64,000 nt of DNA from positions 8,420,692 through 8,484,691 of the forward strand of contig OX457036.1 in assembly GCA_949752735.1 (NCBI GenBank). The letters run 5' to 3'. Positions 1 through 11,564 of this stretch are shown here, piece by piece. Each line of letters starts with the position of its first letter. Position 1 is the stretch's first letter. The DNA is from Lumbricus terrestris. Lineage: Eukaryota > Annelida > Clitellata > Crassiclitellata > Lumbricidae. A program made the position numbers and the translations under genes. Below the pieces are notes generated by a model. That model was not told the DNA's origin. It worked only from the letters and a program-made list of their open reading frames with translations, and did no database searches.

Positions 1-1356
1 CATTCCCAATCCTGCGGTAAACCCGTATTTAATTGCACAACGGTATATACTGCTGGACTCACTGAATAATACAGCAAGGAATACATTCAAAGATTCTTTT
101 TCATTCGCTTTCCTCCAATTTAGGATAGGCTGCATGTAATCCATGAAATCATGTACTACTCCGTTGAAGCCTTGAAACACAGACCGTATTATTGGCAGTA
201 TGTAATTTTCAACGAACCAGTGAGACAGTATGCTAGAATTGCGGAATTTATTCAGTCGTTTTTCGGTAATATCAAGCATTGTAAAACTTGAGGGCTGATG
301 AAATAAATTTGCTTCAGGAATAAAATAGTTCGGATAATGCTTTCTTTTTAACCATTTTAAAAGTTTTCCCAGCAACTCACAGCAGATCCTGATGACAGAA
401 AAGGAATTCCACCACTCGGGTAGCATTTCTTCACAAGCCCATAACATCAGCGTCTTTAAATGATACGTACATATAACCTCATCTTCCTTTGGACAATCCT
501 TTTGTATTTGTTCCCTCTTTGCTAAAAATCTCAGCAAATGATAGACAATCTGCTGCGTTTTAGTCCAACTCTGAATTAATATCACCTCGGCGAGTGAAAA
601 TGACAATCTCCACTGGCGTTTATCGTCTCTGCAAGAACGATGCTGGACATTAACGACATGACAACCATTCTGTAAGACCTCTGATATTGTATCAGTCGTC
701 GGCCATCCACTTTTTCTAGATCGAATAGGCCAACTTTGGGCTTCTTTAGGCCATTGCGGGCAAAATATACTTCTGACATCATCACTTCCCATTTCATCAC
801 CTGAAACTGTCTGATATTTAATTGCTGGACCGCAAGCAATGTTTCGAAATGAGATTCCAGTCAATTCATGACGGCACTGATCAAGATCTGAATTTGCAAG
901 AGCGGTCTTGTCTGGCACAAAATAGTCACCTAAATGATCTGCTACGATAAACACACCGTACTTTTTAGTTGTCCAGTCATATCTCATTTCACCCACAAAT
1001 CGTAATCGAACAAAACCTGGATACATTTGGTATGATTCCATGCAGCTCATACTGATCGTCTCCGCTAGGCCACTCATATCGCTGGGCAACAGTGGAGGGC
1101 CGCAGCTCAAGGTCAATTCATCGGCTCTGCACAAAATGAGATCATAGTCGCCGATGCATGAATTCCACGGTTCGATATAGAATTCCACAGAACTGCCACA
1201 TCTTATCGAATACTCAAATGGTGCTGGTTTTCGTGACATCGCTAGGTTGTGCATGGCATCAGAAGCATTGGGATACGACTTTGGATGCAATTGACATGTG
1301 CTAACGATGAACTCAGATGCCATTTCTTCATTTGATCTCATCGTATAGTCCGTCAT
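1..1356 (-). CDS. Mab-21/cGAS-like nucleotidyltransferase, copy A (3' part outside window)
   Basis: The frame is open from the ATG at 1356 to the window edge, giving 452 codons with no stop. It is collinear with the three complete copies further right. The N-terminal half has the nucleotidyltransferase signature CGSSVEFY followed by GDYDL, the Mab-21 block GPAIKY, the CPQWP and SGWP motifs, and QWRLSFSLAE, which is diagnostic of the Mab-21 fold. In the family these proteins are either cGAS-like receptors, which make cyclic dinucleotides for STING signalling, or Mab-21 proteins without proven catalysis. Copy A has CIGDYD where other copies have CISDYD or CISDFD. The gene has no intron in the visible part. 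The start is chosen because all copies share an ATG here after the same short 5' flank. Function is inferred from the fold only. Confidence 0.85.
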   Translation of the reverse strand, partial: MTDYTMRSNEEMASEFIVSTCQLHPKSYPNASDAMHNLAMSRKPAPFEYSIRCGSSVEFYIEPWNSCIGDYDLILCRADELTLSCGPPLLPSDMSGLAETISMSCMESYQMYPGFVRLRFVGEMRYDWTTKKYGVFIVADHLGDYFVPDKTALANSDLDQCRHELTGISFRNIACGPAIKYQTVSGDEMGSDDVRSIFCPQWPKEAQSWPIRSRKSGWPTTDTISEVLQNGCHVVNVQHRSCRDDKRQWRLSFSLAEVILIQSWTKTQQIVYHLLRFLAKREQIQKDCPKEDEVICTYHLKTLMLWACEEMLPEWWNSFSVIRICCELLGKLLKWLKRKHYPNYFIPEANLFHQPSSFTMLDITEKRLNKFRNSSILSHWFVENYILPIIRSVFQGFNGVVHDFMDYMQPILNWRKANEKESLNVFLAVLFSESSSIYRCAIKYGFTAGLGM

Positions 1357-1397
1357 CTAAAATGTGAATTATATATTTTTTGATGTATCGTTATGAT

Positions 1398-4282
1398 AGA
1401 CATAGACACAGACATATTTTTATTGATCCCAACAATTCAATTGTACATGTATGTTTAATAAAGTATAGACATAATTCGCAATAAGAAAATACTCAAAGTG
1501 AATAGGTATTATAAGAGTGAGGGAGCAAATAGGCACACCAAAAGGGACAAGTCCCGCTAAGCAGTGGCCTAATTAACAAAGTGAAATGAGAAAGTGAAAG
1601 CTGAAGGGAGTATTGGAATACAGAGATATTACTTAACTAGGGAAAGAAAAAAATTATTATCCAAAAAAAACTGATGTAGTTAACACTACATGAAAAACTC
1701 AGAGAAAGAACAAAATAAAAGCAAAAGCAATCAAACAATCAAATAAATCAGCATTTGCATGGGTAACCCCTCATGCTATTAACAGAAAACATTACATAAT
1801 GTATACACACGTAACAGGTGTTTAAAGTGAGTTAAGTTAGTAGCCTTACAAATGTGAATCGGAATTTTATTCCATGTGACAGGGCCTTGGAATTTAATAG
1901 AAAATTTCTGAACATTTGTTTTTGCAAAAATAATACTGAAGTCTCTATTACCTCTAGTCAGTCCAGGGTGCAATGCAGGAGAGAAGTAAGATGCAAACGA
2001 AGAAGGGAGGATGTTATTGATGTATTGATACATAAATTGAGATGTCTGTTCAAATCTAATCTGCTTGATATTTAGGCGTTTATGCTCAGCAAGTAGGGGA
2101 CCAGTATGACAGTTAACAGTGGATTTAGTGATAACTCGTATGGCTTTTTTTGCAAGGTCCTTAAAACATGGAGATGGGTATCATAGGTTGAAGTCCAAAT
2201 TAAATTAGAGTAAGTAAGGTATGGATAGACTAGGGTGAAATATAGTTTGATAAGCACATGAGAGGGAAGCAAGTAAGAGACTCTCTTAATAATGCCTATG
2301 CTTTTTGAATTTTTTTTTACTTATTTCGTCTATATGGACTTTCCATTTTAGGTGCTGATCAATATGAACGCCAAGGAATTTTGTCGTGTAAACTTGAGGA
2401 ATAATTTTTTTGTCAATAAGCAGCTCATTATTTGTTATAGGTATTGGTTTTTTATTTGAGCGAAATATGATATAATTAGTTTTAGATAGGTTTAATGAAA
2501 GTTTATTTGCCTTGAACCAATCACTAGCTGATATTAATTCATTATTGACTAGCTGAAGAAGCTGATCATAGGAGGCATGCGATAAAAAAAATTAGAATCA
2601 TCTGCAAATAGAATATAGTGTAAGATGGATGATGAATTTGGGAGGTCATTGATATAGATTAAAAACAGGAGAAGACCAAGGATAGAGCCTTGAGGTACTC
2701 CAAATTCTATAGTTTGAAAGTTAGACAATTTTCCATTACAAAGCACCTGCTGTAGACGATTGTCCAAATAACTACTAAGCCATCGAAGTGCATTATCTCT
2801 AATACCATAGTGTTCAAGGTTTTACAAAAGTATTTTGTGGTCCACAGTATCAAACGCCTTTGCAAGGTCAAGGAAAATACCAATTGAGTATTCATTATTG
2901 TACATGGCCTTGGTAATTTTGTCCTGTATATCAATCAGTGACATGGAGGTAGAGTGACCCGGCTGAAAGCCATGCTTTATGTATGAAAGTAATCTGTCAT
3001 ACATTACTCTTTCAAATAATTTGGAGAAAAAAGGTAGTATAGAAATGGGTCTGTAATTATTAATTTCATTTTTGGCACCTTGTTTGTGAATGGGGAGAAC
3101 TTTGGCAAGCTTGATTTCTGATGGAACAATACCATTTTTTAGTGAACAGTTAATCACTTCAGCCAGCGGATTGGCAAGAAGTTCCATAACCGGTGCTAAT
3201 ATCATAGGATTCAAATCATCAGTGCCAGAACTGTGAGTCGATTTAAGAGAGTTATTAATTGCTAATAATTATTTCCTGGGAGGTAGTTGAAAGTAGGGCA
3301 AAGTAATTAGAGGAGGATGGGTGGAGATAGTCTTGAAAGCATTTCTCAGATGGGGGGATTTTGGATGATAAAAATTTTGCTAAGCCTGTAAAATATGAGT
3401 TAAATTTTTCAGCCATTACTAACTGGTCATTCGTTAAATTTCCATCCCGATTAATTTCATTAATAAGTGTGTCCTTCTTAGCTGACTTAATTACTGTTCT
3501 AATAACCTGCCAGGTTTTTTTGATGTCCTTACTATGTTTTATGAATTCACTTGAATAGTAAGAACGTTCTATATTTGTACGAATTAATTTATATTTGTTA
3601 CGGTGAGTAGTAAATTTGTTTTTATTTTCAATGGTAGTTTTTTTATATATTTAATGTATAGTGCTTCCTTTTTTTGGTAGATTTTAATAGGCCTCGTGTC
3701 ATCCATGGTTGGTGAAAGGTATTGCTTTTTGAGATTTTAATGGGCTTAAGAGGAAAGGCTTCATCATAGCTTATCCTGACCATTTTCAAAAACAGATTAT
3801 ATGCCATGTCCGGTTCATTTTCATTACACAAATGCAAAACTGGATTCCAATCAATGTTAGATAAGTTATTTCTAAAAGTAGCAGAGGTTTCATCAGTAAA
3901 ATTTCTCTTCATTTTAGTCTTACCTATGTTATGCAATGTGTGAGAAACATTGTTAGTCCAGGTTATTATAGGCAGGTGATCAGATATTTCTGAAGTTATT
4001 ATAGCAGAGTCAATAACAGAATTAAGAGAGTTAGTGAAGAAGTTGTCTATTAGCGTGGCAGTAGTCGAGGTAATTCTGGTTGGTCGTAGGATCAATGGAA
4101 AGAAATGATAGGTAGCCACACAGTCTATAAATTCATTTGTAGGGGAATGATTACCAGAAGCCAACAAATCAATATTAAAATCACCAGCCAAGAAAATATC
4201 TCTGGTCTTATTAGTATTCTTATTAAAAGTGTTTAGAAGTACTTCAAGATCCGTACTAAATTCATTTACATTCAGTCCCATC
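1398..4282 (-). mobile_element. CR1/L2-like non-LTR retrotransposon, broken and 5'-truncated
   Basis: Read on the minus strand, 4284-3643 encodes the C-terminal part of an APE-type endonuclease (LAGDFNIDLL and ISDHLPI). 3214-2549 encodes reverse transcriptase blocks: NNYRPISILP, FLDLAKAFDTVDH, GVPQGSILG and LFADD. 2272-1779 encodes the C-terminal region (PYLTYSNLIW, PVTWNKIP). These pieces lie in different frames separated by stops, so the copy is dead. It has split the 5' flank of cGLR copy A: sequence on either side (up to 1397, from 4283) matches the uninterrupted flank of copy B near 22300. Its 3' end (about 1500-1580) shares a GCGGGACTTGTCCC segment with the remnant near 59360. Assignment to CR1/L2 rather than a close relative is by motif appearance. 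Confidence 0.85.
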
Positions 4283-4474
4283 ATGAATCATCATGAACAT
4301 CACCATCACAATTATCGAAAACTTCATCATCATCTTCATCATCACCATCATCGTCGTCGTCGTCATCACCGTGTCGTCGTCATCATTATCATTATCATCG
4401 TTTTCACCATCACCATTATCATCGTCATCATCATAGTTGTCATCATCATAATCATCAGCAGCATCATCACAATT
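4283..4474. repeat. CAT/CGT-rich trinucleotide tract, unit A
   Basis: Imperfect (CAT)n mixed with CGT and TAT triplets. It lies a few tens of bases 5' of the cGLR start in the other units, and was moved 2.9 kb away here by the LINE insertion. Poly-His, poly-Ile or poly-Asp frames on it are artefacts of the repeat. Confidence 0.9.
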
Positions 4475-4972
4475 ACCGGCAGAAGAGTACGATATACATG
4501 AGTGAGGAGTCAAAAGTTCAAGGTAGAAATTGCCAAAGGCCTAAGTACTGATGGATGGATCCGATTTGACCAGGGTCTATGACAACAGAGGCCGTTACTC
4601 TGGACAGAAATTTGCTCGGCATATTACAGCACTTAAGAGCTTGATTTTTACAATCCATAAGTACTCTCCCTGCTTTTTATTTAAATAGGCCTACACACGT
4701 TTTTATTATGTAGGCTATGGCTACCGCATAAAATCTGTTAATTATTTCTTCGTGAACTGATCGCATAACTTTCACAGCCGCTGCCCTTTTGAATTGGTGC
4801 ATGCAAAAGTTTATCTCTCAACAAATCCAGTATGCGAAAAGTCATCCGCAGACACTTAAGGCAGTGACGGATCCAGAAGTTTCCGAGGGGGCCAAATGGG
4901 AGGTGAAGCAAAGTATGGGGTGGAGGACAAGCGGCCGAAGGTCGATGGCTGAGGCACGCAGCGTCGAGAGGG
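4475..4972. other. Unit A 5'-flanking sequence of cGLR
   Basis: No gene. It is homologous to 22500-22885 and 32590-32975. It contains TATTTAAATA-like sequence near 4676 that could be a minus-strand core promoter element, and from 4861 a CAGTGACGGATCCAG stretch that resembles an old hAT-type terminus for which I found no partner end. Confidence 0.5.
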
Positions 4973-4976
4973 GAAT

Positions 4977-6427
4977 TGTGACGCGCGGGGGCGCCGCCTG
5001 TCCTAACGTTTCCACCCCCAAATTAATGGGCTCTGCTGTTGCACGCCCCCTTAAGCGCGGTTGAGGAAAGCTGGGTCCTAGGTCAAAGGTTTTGGTGTCA
5101 ATGGTAGCGGGTTCGAATCCTAACCTAGGGTGTGAGCTTCTCTGGTTACCAAATTCCTCAGGATGGGCCGATTTTGGACATATGTCAGCGGTGGCTGTTA
5201 AGCTCACAACAGCCCCACTAAATGGGTGCTTATCTGGGTTCGATTCCTCAACTTTCCCCCAAGCTCCATCACCCACTTTACCTTCAGCTACCGACTTCAC
5301 CATTGTTTCACATTCTTTCTGGCGGGAACTTAATTGGGCTTGCTGCATGGAAACTAGATTCAGCTCTTCAGCTAGACCGATTAAAATGCTACTCTGGCGC
5401 TCCATAAATTGTTCTATTGTAGTCATTTGTTTCTGTAATACAGCAGGGTCTAAGTCATCAGTATTGTCTGTAGTCCCCAACTCAAGGGTTTCTCTCGGAC
5501 ATAACTCCTCTTCCTCTTGTCCTGTCCCTAAGACACTGTCCGTGTCCCTGTCGGAGTCCATTATAATTCGATAGCAGAAATCACTTCACAGTTCTCTATT
5601 TAAGTTTCATTTATTGTAGAATTAATCAAGCGACTGTCTGTCTTTCATTAGCAATTATTTACACAGCCGATAAAATAGAAACAATATTAAAGATTCACGA
5701 TTAAGGCCCTCCTAGAAACGCCTATGTCTCTTGACTAGCTAAAGTTTTATCAGATCAGTTCGCAGACTGACTATTTCACACCTACCCGATCAGTTCACAG
5801 ACTGAATACCCCACAACTAATATTTGCACCAAAAATAGAGACACAAGTTTTATCTAATTACACCTAGTTCAGGTTCGAGCTCTATAGATTAGGTTGCTTA
5901 TACTTCCCTGCTCCCATTGATATTTTAGGACAGCCGATCCACCGTTTTCCGTCCTGTAGAAAGTTATTGAGTCGTCGGCCGATGCCAGAATTTCTCCGTC
6001 GGAAGCGTATTATTAATTCAATCGTTGCCGGAAATCTTCGTAATTACACATCGATTCACAAGACATCGGAAGAACCTCGTCTTCTACCTGAGAAAACTTG
6101 CCAGAATCGAAAATACCATCAATTTCACCACGTTTCACGATTTTCGCCAGCATAGGTCTTACTCGATTCAATTCTGCTGCCCGACTGAAGGTTTGCGCGT
6201 TAATTTGCCGCAAGAGAGCGCTTTTTAGCGCCTAAAACATCGCGTGATGTCTAACCAATCAAAAATCGCACGTGGCGGAAAGTTCCATTGAAAAATGCAT
6301 GGGAAGCTAAATATAGCGATGACCGCATCGATCAGTGCTAAGCATAGCACCCATGAATTCGTAATAGAAATAGCGGCCTTACTTAAGTAAATAAGTAAGG
6401 TAGCTTGTAGCAACCTGGTTCGCTACA
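4977..6427 (-). repeat. Long terminal repeat, left copy (3' LTR of the minus-strand element)
   Basis: 1451 bp, TG...CA ends, matching 10980-12430. It includes the first 195 codons of the gag-like frame (5561 down to 4977), which here runs out into flanking DNA and stops at 4842. On the plus strand at 5103-5125 it carries a GGTTCGAATCC B-box-like word inside a CCTAGGT/ACCTAGG inverted repeat, perhaps an old tRNA-derived fragment. Confidence 0.9.
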
Positions 6428-6434
6428 CCCCCCA
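6428..6434 (-). other. Candidate polypurine tract
   Basis: On the minus strand the bases immediately before the 3' LTR read TGGGGGG, the expected position and composition for the plus-strand primer of an LTR retrotransposon. Confidence 0.55.
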
Positions 6435-8972
6435 CAACTTACTCTTAAATTTACCAGTACCCTGGTAAATTTAATAATACTTCGGAGCTCGAACCGGATA
6501 CATAGTACTTGTATATCTAGCATGCTACAGCTTACAATGTCTCAGAAGTTGCATCACTTGGCATAGAAATTTGTACAATGGCTGATTATTAGTCAGTCAT
6601 AAGGGTTCACATATGCCCAACAACAGCTCTTAACTAACCGAGGTCTTCACACTGACCAACAAAGTCTTACTAATCTCCTTATTCACATAAACTGTCACAG
6701 TTTTTATCATTAATACCTGCCATCAGATTACATATATCATATAGCAATAATATCTCGGGAAGGTAAAACATAGCAATGCAGGACATAGCATTTCCAAGAC
6801 AACTCAGTAACACAATTGTATAGTCCACATAAAATAACCAATTGAAATCATATCTTCATTTCACGACTAGTGTTATATGCTAGATCCCTCGATACTAAAT
6901 TATAGGAGCCTGGTACATTTAAGCGATAACATTACTGCTTACAACCAACTCAGTAGTGTTAAACGAGGAATGGCCAGAACCATGCGGCCTTCTTAATAGT
7001 AAAGAGTGTTATAACTATCGCCTCCTCATGACTTCCTACCCAAGGGGATATCAAATCCAAGATGTCAATCTTATCTTCCATGCCAACTGATTGTTTCGGT
7101 CTGTAAGAAGAAGGTTAATCGTTTAACGTAACCCCTATTAACTACACATAATTACAATCACTTAGCTTAACTACTTTTAGCAATTATTCACAATGAAACT
7201 TAACTACCTACTACTTCCAACAATTGCACGGAACCCTAGCGAGAGAAAGTCCTCTTAACACATGTAGTCATGTTCCGGCGCCAAATCTTATATTAATCCG
7301 TTATTACATTTTTATACAGCAGTGGCGCTATACAAAATTTCGCATATAATAATCACAATCAACAAGAATCGCTATAAAAGAATCAATACCTTACACAATT
7401 TTATGGTTATAATACTATACTAAATCTCAGACACATAACATAAAGTCTTTACAGCAGACGCTACAGAAGTCTGAGGCCATAATCCATTTAAACTTGTCAT
7501 CAAAAGCCACAAAATGGGAAATGCATCTTCAAGCACACTCAGTCGCTCTCATACATACTACCTTACTCTATCTCTTAGACAATATTTGATATCCACAAAC
7601 CATCTTTTCTACTGCAATCCGAAACCAAGGTTCACCCATTCCCCAAGCCAAACATATACAGCAACTTAAAACTTAAGCTGTGTTTTACAGGCACGCATTC
7701 CTTTTACAACAAGCCACTGTTACAGAGATGAAGCAACGTCAGATCATAAACCTAGGGTACTAATAATGCATACCAACATGCACACGTTTCAGCATTACAT
7801 CAAGGCTTAGCTACCTGGATCGAAGAAGGAATTACTGCTCAGCTAAGCATACCCAAGGCATAAAGGATTTATTCCCATATCCTATAATAGTCTATTACAT
7901 TACAACCTCTACAGGAAGTAGTCTAAGACTGGACGAATTCATTTCGTCACTAATCCACAGGCACAGCTTCACCATTGCATGCAATCTCCACTGCCTGCTA
8001 CAGTGATTCTGCCTCTAAGTCTATAATCCAACTTACTCACTAACTCTCAGGGCGATGCTTACAATTGGGTGCTCTACTCAACCTTACTACACAATCTAAC
8101 ACCACATCATCACCAAGTTACTCATTCATCCAATCACACAAGGTTATCCTTCAATCACCCCGCAGAATGCTAATTACTTCTACCATAGCATATTATAATC
8201 ATAACTTTTTAACTTGCAACCATTATTATGCAATTTACATACAGTACAACTTCTGCCCTTCTTCGTGGCAACAAGAAGCAATTCGAATATTTAAACCGAG
8301 TTTAAAACTACCCTTTTTATTTCAAACTAAAGGACTACTCTTTAAGCATTAGCATCACATCACTCTACATTACTTCCTTGTAACTGCTACTAAACACTTA
8401 CTGTAAACATTTTCACATAGTTATAGCCAACTAGCTTACATCAGAAAGCACAGCATTTATGCACAAGAAAATAAAACAATGTATTCCCACATCACATAGT
8501 TACATAACATCAAAAAGCAAATAAAACAGAGAAGATTCTATTCTCCCATCGCTTACTCTCGTCGCCATTACACGACCTGGAGGGATTCTACACGAAACAA
8601 GTACAACTATCTTTACTTGGTTATCTCTTATTTATCCCATTTCTTTATTATTCATCTCATCTACATAGTTATTTTTATCATCAGAGGACACACATGTAAT
8701 CTGTAATACTTAAGCTACACTTCACACTAATAAAACTATGCATTCTCACATAACCTATATCATCATATTACACTTCATTACTGTAATCAACTTTCACATT
8801 TTTTTACACAGTAAGAAAGCACAATATATCAACGCACATTAAAAGAAAAATGTAAACCTACATCTCAAGGCCACATATAATATCATCAAAACACAACTAA
8901 AGCAGAGAAGACTCTATTCTCTATTCACCTACTTATCGCCATTATGCGACCTAGCTACCCTACCCTATCACA
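6435..8972. other. Non-coding interior of the LTR element
   Basis: 2.5 kb of AT-rich sequence without a credible coding region on either strand, lying 3' of the gag-like frame. Two diverged copies of a segment containing CAGAGAAGAYTCTATTCTC lie about 370 bp apart (near 8530 and 8900). In autonomous relatives this space would hold pol. Confidence 0.6.
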
Positions 8973-11564
8973 TTACATCACGCCTCTAATTTGCCACAGC
9001 CTCGCCAGCATTGCGAGTCTGTTTCCTCCGGTGAGTTTGGTCATCTGATCGACACCAGACTTTTGGCAGCGAGTAACATTTCGGAGTGACACCGACTCTT
9101 TCACTCGAACTGATTCGACAGATGGCGTCACTGGAGGAAGGCAAGTTCCACCCCGGAAGGAAGTATTGGGATCGACCCCAGGATGCACATCCGGTCGACG
9201 TGGGATTCGGGCTGCCACCTCAGCAGGGCAGAGATTTTCGAAGCGACTGGACTCGGCAGAATTCTTTTCTGGAACCACAGTTTCTGATTCGACTGTTTCT
9301 GTTTGCACGGCACAGATTTCTTTCGTGATTTTCACCTCTGGTAGCACTGTTCGAATTTCGACATTCGATTTACTGTTCGTTTCAATGTTCAGAGAATTTT
9401 GCAGGTCACAGACAGTTTGTTTTGCTCGCTGACTCTGCTTCAGACTGTTTCTGCAAAACACGTTCAGCTGAAGATTTCGCACAAGGATCCATCCTTTCCC
9501 TACATGCCACAGGACAGCTTCCTTCACCATCCAGGAGAGACCGAGAATGAGCTCAGTGACCTGTTTGGTCACTAGGCAAGGAATTTCGACATTCGTTTCA
9601 CTGTTCGGTTCAACGCTCAGAGAGTTCTGCATGTTTCGAAAAGTTCGTTTTGCTCGGTGACACTGTTTCGCACTTCTTCTGCAAAGATCGTTCGGCCGAC
9701 AGTTCAAACGAGATTTTACTTTCTCGCTCGACAGATCAGCAGCTGAGTTCTGAACTTTCTCAGCGGCTTCTTTCTTTTCCGTGTTGGTTGATGGAGTTGC
9801 AGTACCACCAGTTGACGCTCGATTTTTAGCTGCAACTTCTTCTGCTGGGAAAGAAAGACTGACTGTCTTCCCTTCAGTTGTTTGCAGACCGTGACCTTGA
9901 CCGTTCTCTTGACAGTTCAGTCTGGCTAAGCTGAATATTTCTGACGATGAATTCAGCTTCATGACGTTGACAGAATTTTCCATGACTGTGCGCGTCATGG
10001 GCCACGGTTGCATCTGGATCGGAAGAGAAAATGCTTCCGCGTAGACAAGGAAGACTGGAGCAGGTTGAACCATCTTCTGACTGCAGTGCGCATACATGGG
10101 CTGACTGTTAGCCCCATGTACGTATTCGTAGCTGTGCGTGACTCGAGTTTCCGACGACAGAGACACCGTAGACATGATCGGTCGACTCAGAGCAGATGTG
10201 TACGCGAACATCTGAGGAGCAGACGCGAAGCTTGTGAGGTTTCTTCCCAGTTCTGCTTTCGACTCGCAGAACATGACATCAGAAGCAGCCGAGGTGACTG
10301 AAGCAGTCACTTGTGACAGCGGATTACTCGGTGACCGGAATTTTTCTGCTTCAGGAACCGACGAGGGGGAAAAGGTGGCAGCCCGATGAATAGCGGTCGC
10401 TGGCTGGCGAGGATGTGCATCCCATGTTCCCACGTGGTCGTCGCTCAGCAACGAAGAATCCCCCGATTTTCCATCTGAAACTACAAGTCTAGGATTAGCA
10501 CAAATTCTACCCTCGTTTTGTTCTACCCTTAACGCTTTTGGTTCGAGTTCAACTCTATGTAGGGATCGCACATCAGTGATTTCTGAATCATCGTTTTCAG
10601 ATTTATTTTCGATTCCAATTCTAACTAATTTATCATCTTGTCTTCTACACATGTAATTTCCAAAGTCAAAATCTCTATACAAAACATTTGTATCATAATA
10701 ATGCATTGTTTGACTATGCAACATGTCAGTCGTATTTGCACCTTGACCTTGACCTTGTAAGTCATTTACCTTTTGACCTTGACCTTGTAAATCCCTTGGT
10801 CTAGCACCAAAGTATTTCATCTGTACATCCATTCTTCTTGGATCATCTTGTGAAAAAATTTCTTTTCCATTTTCCACTTCTTCCCATAAATCTTCTGCTC
10901 TACTAAATCTGGGATCCATTATTATTTTACCCTCTGACCCATGACCTTTTGTAGCTTCATCCCACTTGCTGGAACCAATTGTGACGCGCGGGGGCGCCGC
11001 CTGTCCTAACGTTTCCACCCCCAAATTAATGGGCTCTGCTGTTGCACGCCCCCTTAAGCGCGGTTGAGGAAAGCTGGGTCCTAGGTCAAAGGTTTTGGTG
11101 TCAATGGTAGCGGGTTCGAATCCTAACCTAGGGTGTGAGCTTCTCTGGTTACCAAATTCCTCAGGATGGGCCGATTTTGGACATATGTCAGCGGTGGCTG
11201 TTAAGCTCACAACAGCCCCACTAAATGGGTGCTTATCTGGGTTCGATTCCTCAACTTTCCCCCAAGCTCCATCACCCACTTTACCTTCAGCTACCGACTT
11301 CACCATTGTTTCACATTCTTTCTGGCGGGAACTTAATTGGGCTTGCTGCATGGAAACTAGATTCAGCTCTTCAGCTAGACCGATTAAAATGCTACTCTGG
11401 CGCTCCATAAATTGTTCTATTGTAGTCATTTGTTTCTGTAATACAGCAGGGTCTAAGTCATCAGTATTGTCTGTAGTCCCCAACTCAAGGGTTTCTCTCG
11501 GACATAACTCCTCTTCCTCTTGTCCTGTCCCTAAGACACTGTCCGTGTCCCTGTCGGAGTCCAT
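8973..11564 (-). CDS. Gag-like protein of the LTR element with retropepsin remnant
   Basis: 863 codons, open throughout. The first 195 codons lie inside the 5' LTR (11564 to 10980), and the frame continues into the interior. Residues about 40-90 look like a coiled coil (LQKQMTTIEQFMERQSS...). A short DLQGQGQ repeat lies at about 255-275. The middle is Ser/Thr-rich and low in hydrophobics. Residues 672-679 read LILGLSWM followed by a LWHVGKGWILV-like strand, resembling the C-terminal part of a Ty3/gypsy aspartic protease. No D-T/S-G active site was seen before it. Two diverged copies of a CR(R/N)S...SNVEI block flank this remnant, suggesting an internal duplication. No CCHC knuckle was found. 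A gag role is inferred from position. Confidence 0.6.
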   Translation of the reverse strand: MDSDRDTDSVLGTGQEEEELCPRETLELGTTDNTDDLDPAVLQKQMTTIEQFMERQSSILIGLAEELNLVSMQQAQLSSRQKECETMVKSVAEGKVGDGAWGKVEESNPDKHPFSGAVVSLTATADICPKSAHPEEFGNQRSSHPRLGFEPATIDTKTFDLGPSFPQPRLRGRATAEPINLGVETLGQAAPPRVTIGSSKWDEATKGHGSEGKIIMDPRFSRAEDLWEEVENGKEIFSQDDPRRMDVQMKYFGARPRDLQGQGQKVNDLQGQGQGANTTDMLHSQTMHYYDTNVLYRDFDFGNYMCRRQDDKLVRIGIENKSENDDSEITDVRSLHRVELEPKALRVEQNEGRICANPRLVVSDGKSGDSSLLSDDHVGTWDAHPRQPATAIHRAATFSPSSVPEAEKFRSPSNPLSQVTASVTSAASDVMFCESKAELGRNLTSFASAPQMFAYTSALSRPIMSTVSLSSETRVTHSYEYVHGANSQPMYAHCSQKMVQPAPVFLVYAEAFSLPIQMQPWPMTRTVMENSVNVMKLNSSSEIFSLARLNCQENGQGHGLQTTEGKTVSLSFPAEEVAAKNRASTGGTATPSTNTEKKEAAEKVQNSAADLSSEKVKSRLNCRPNDLCRRSAKQCHRAKRTFRNMQNSLSVEPNSETNVEIPCLVTKQVTELILGLSWMVKEAVLWHVGKGWILVRNLQLNVFCRNSLKQSQRAKQTVCDLQNSLNIETNSKSNVEIRTVLPEVKITKEICAVQTETVESETVVPEKNSAESSRFENLCPAEVAARIPRRPDVHPGVDPNTSFRGGTCLPPVTPSVESVRVKESVSLRNVTRCQKSGVDQMTKLTGGNRLAMLARLWQIRGVM
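10962..10979 (-). other. Candidate primer-binding site
   Basis: On the minus strand the bases just after the 5' LTR read ATTGGTTCCAGCAAGTGG, with TGG starting three bases from the LTR end as expected for tRNA 3'-CCA pairing. The tRNA species is not identified, and the same bases are translated in the gag-like frame. Confidence 0.4.

Noticed and set aside
2549..4284. Several reverse transcriptase and endonuclease frames as host genes
   Set aside because: Parts of one broken LINE.
4861..4972. CAGTGACGGATCCAG segment as a hAT-like terminus in units A-C
   Set aside because: No matching inverted end or 8-bp target duplication could be found.
5080..5135. tRNA-like structure within the LTR
   Set aside because: Too short and lacks a full cloverleaf; may only be a fragment of an old SINE.
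5092..5574. 160-codon plus-strand frame repeated at 11095-11577
   Set aside because: Lies opposite the gag-like frame in the two LTRs, with no recognisable domain.
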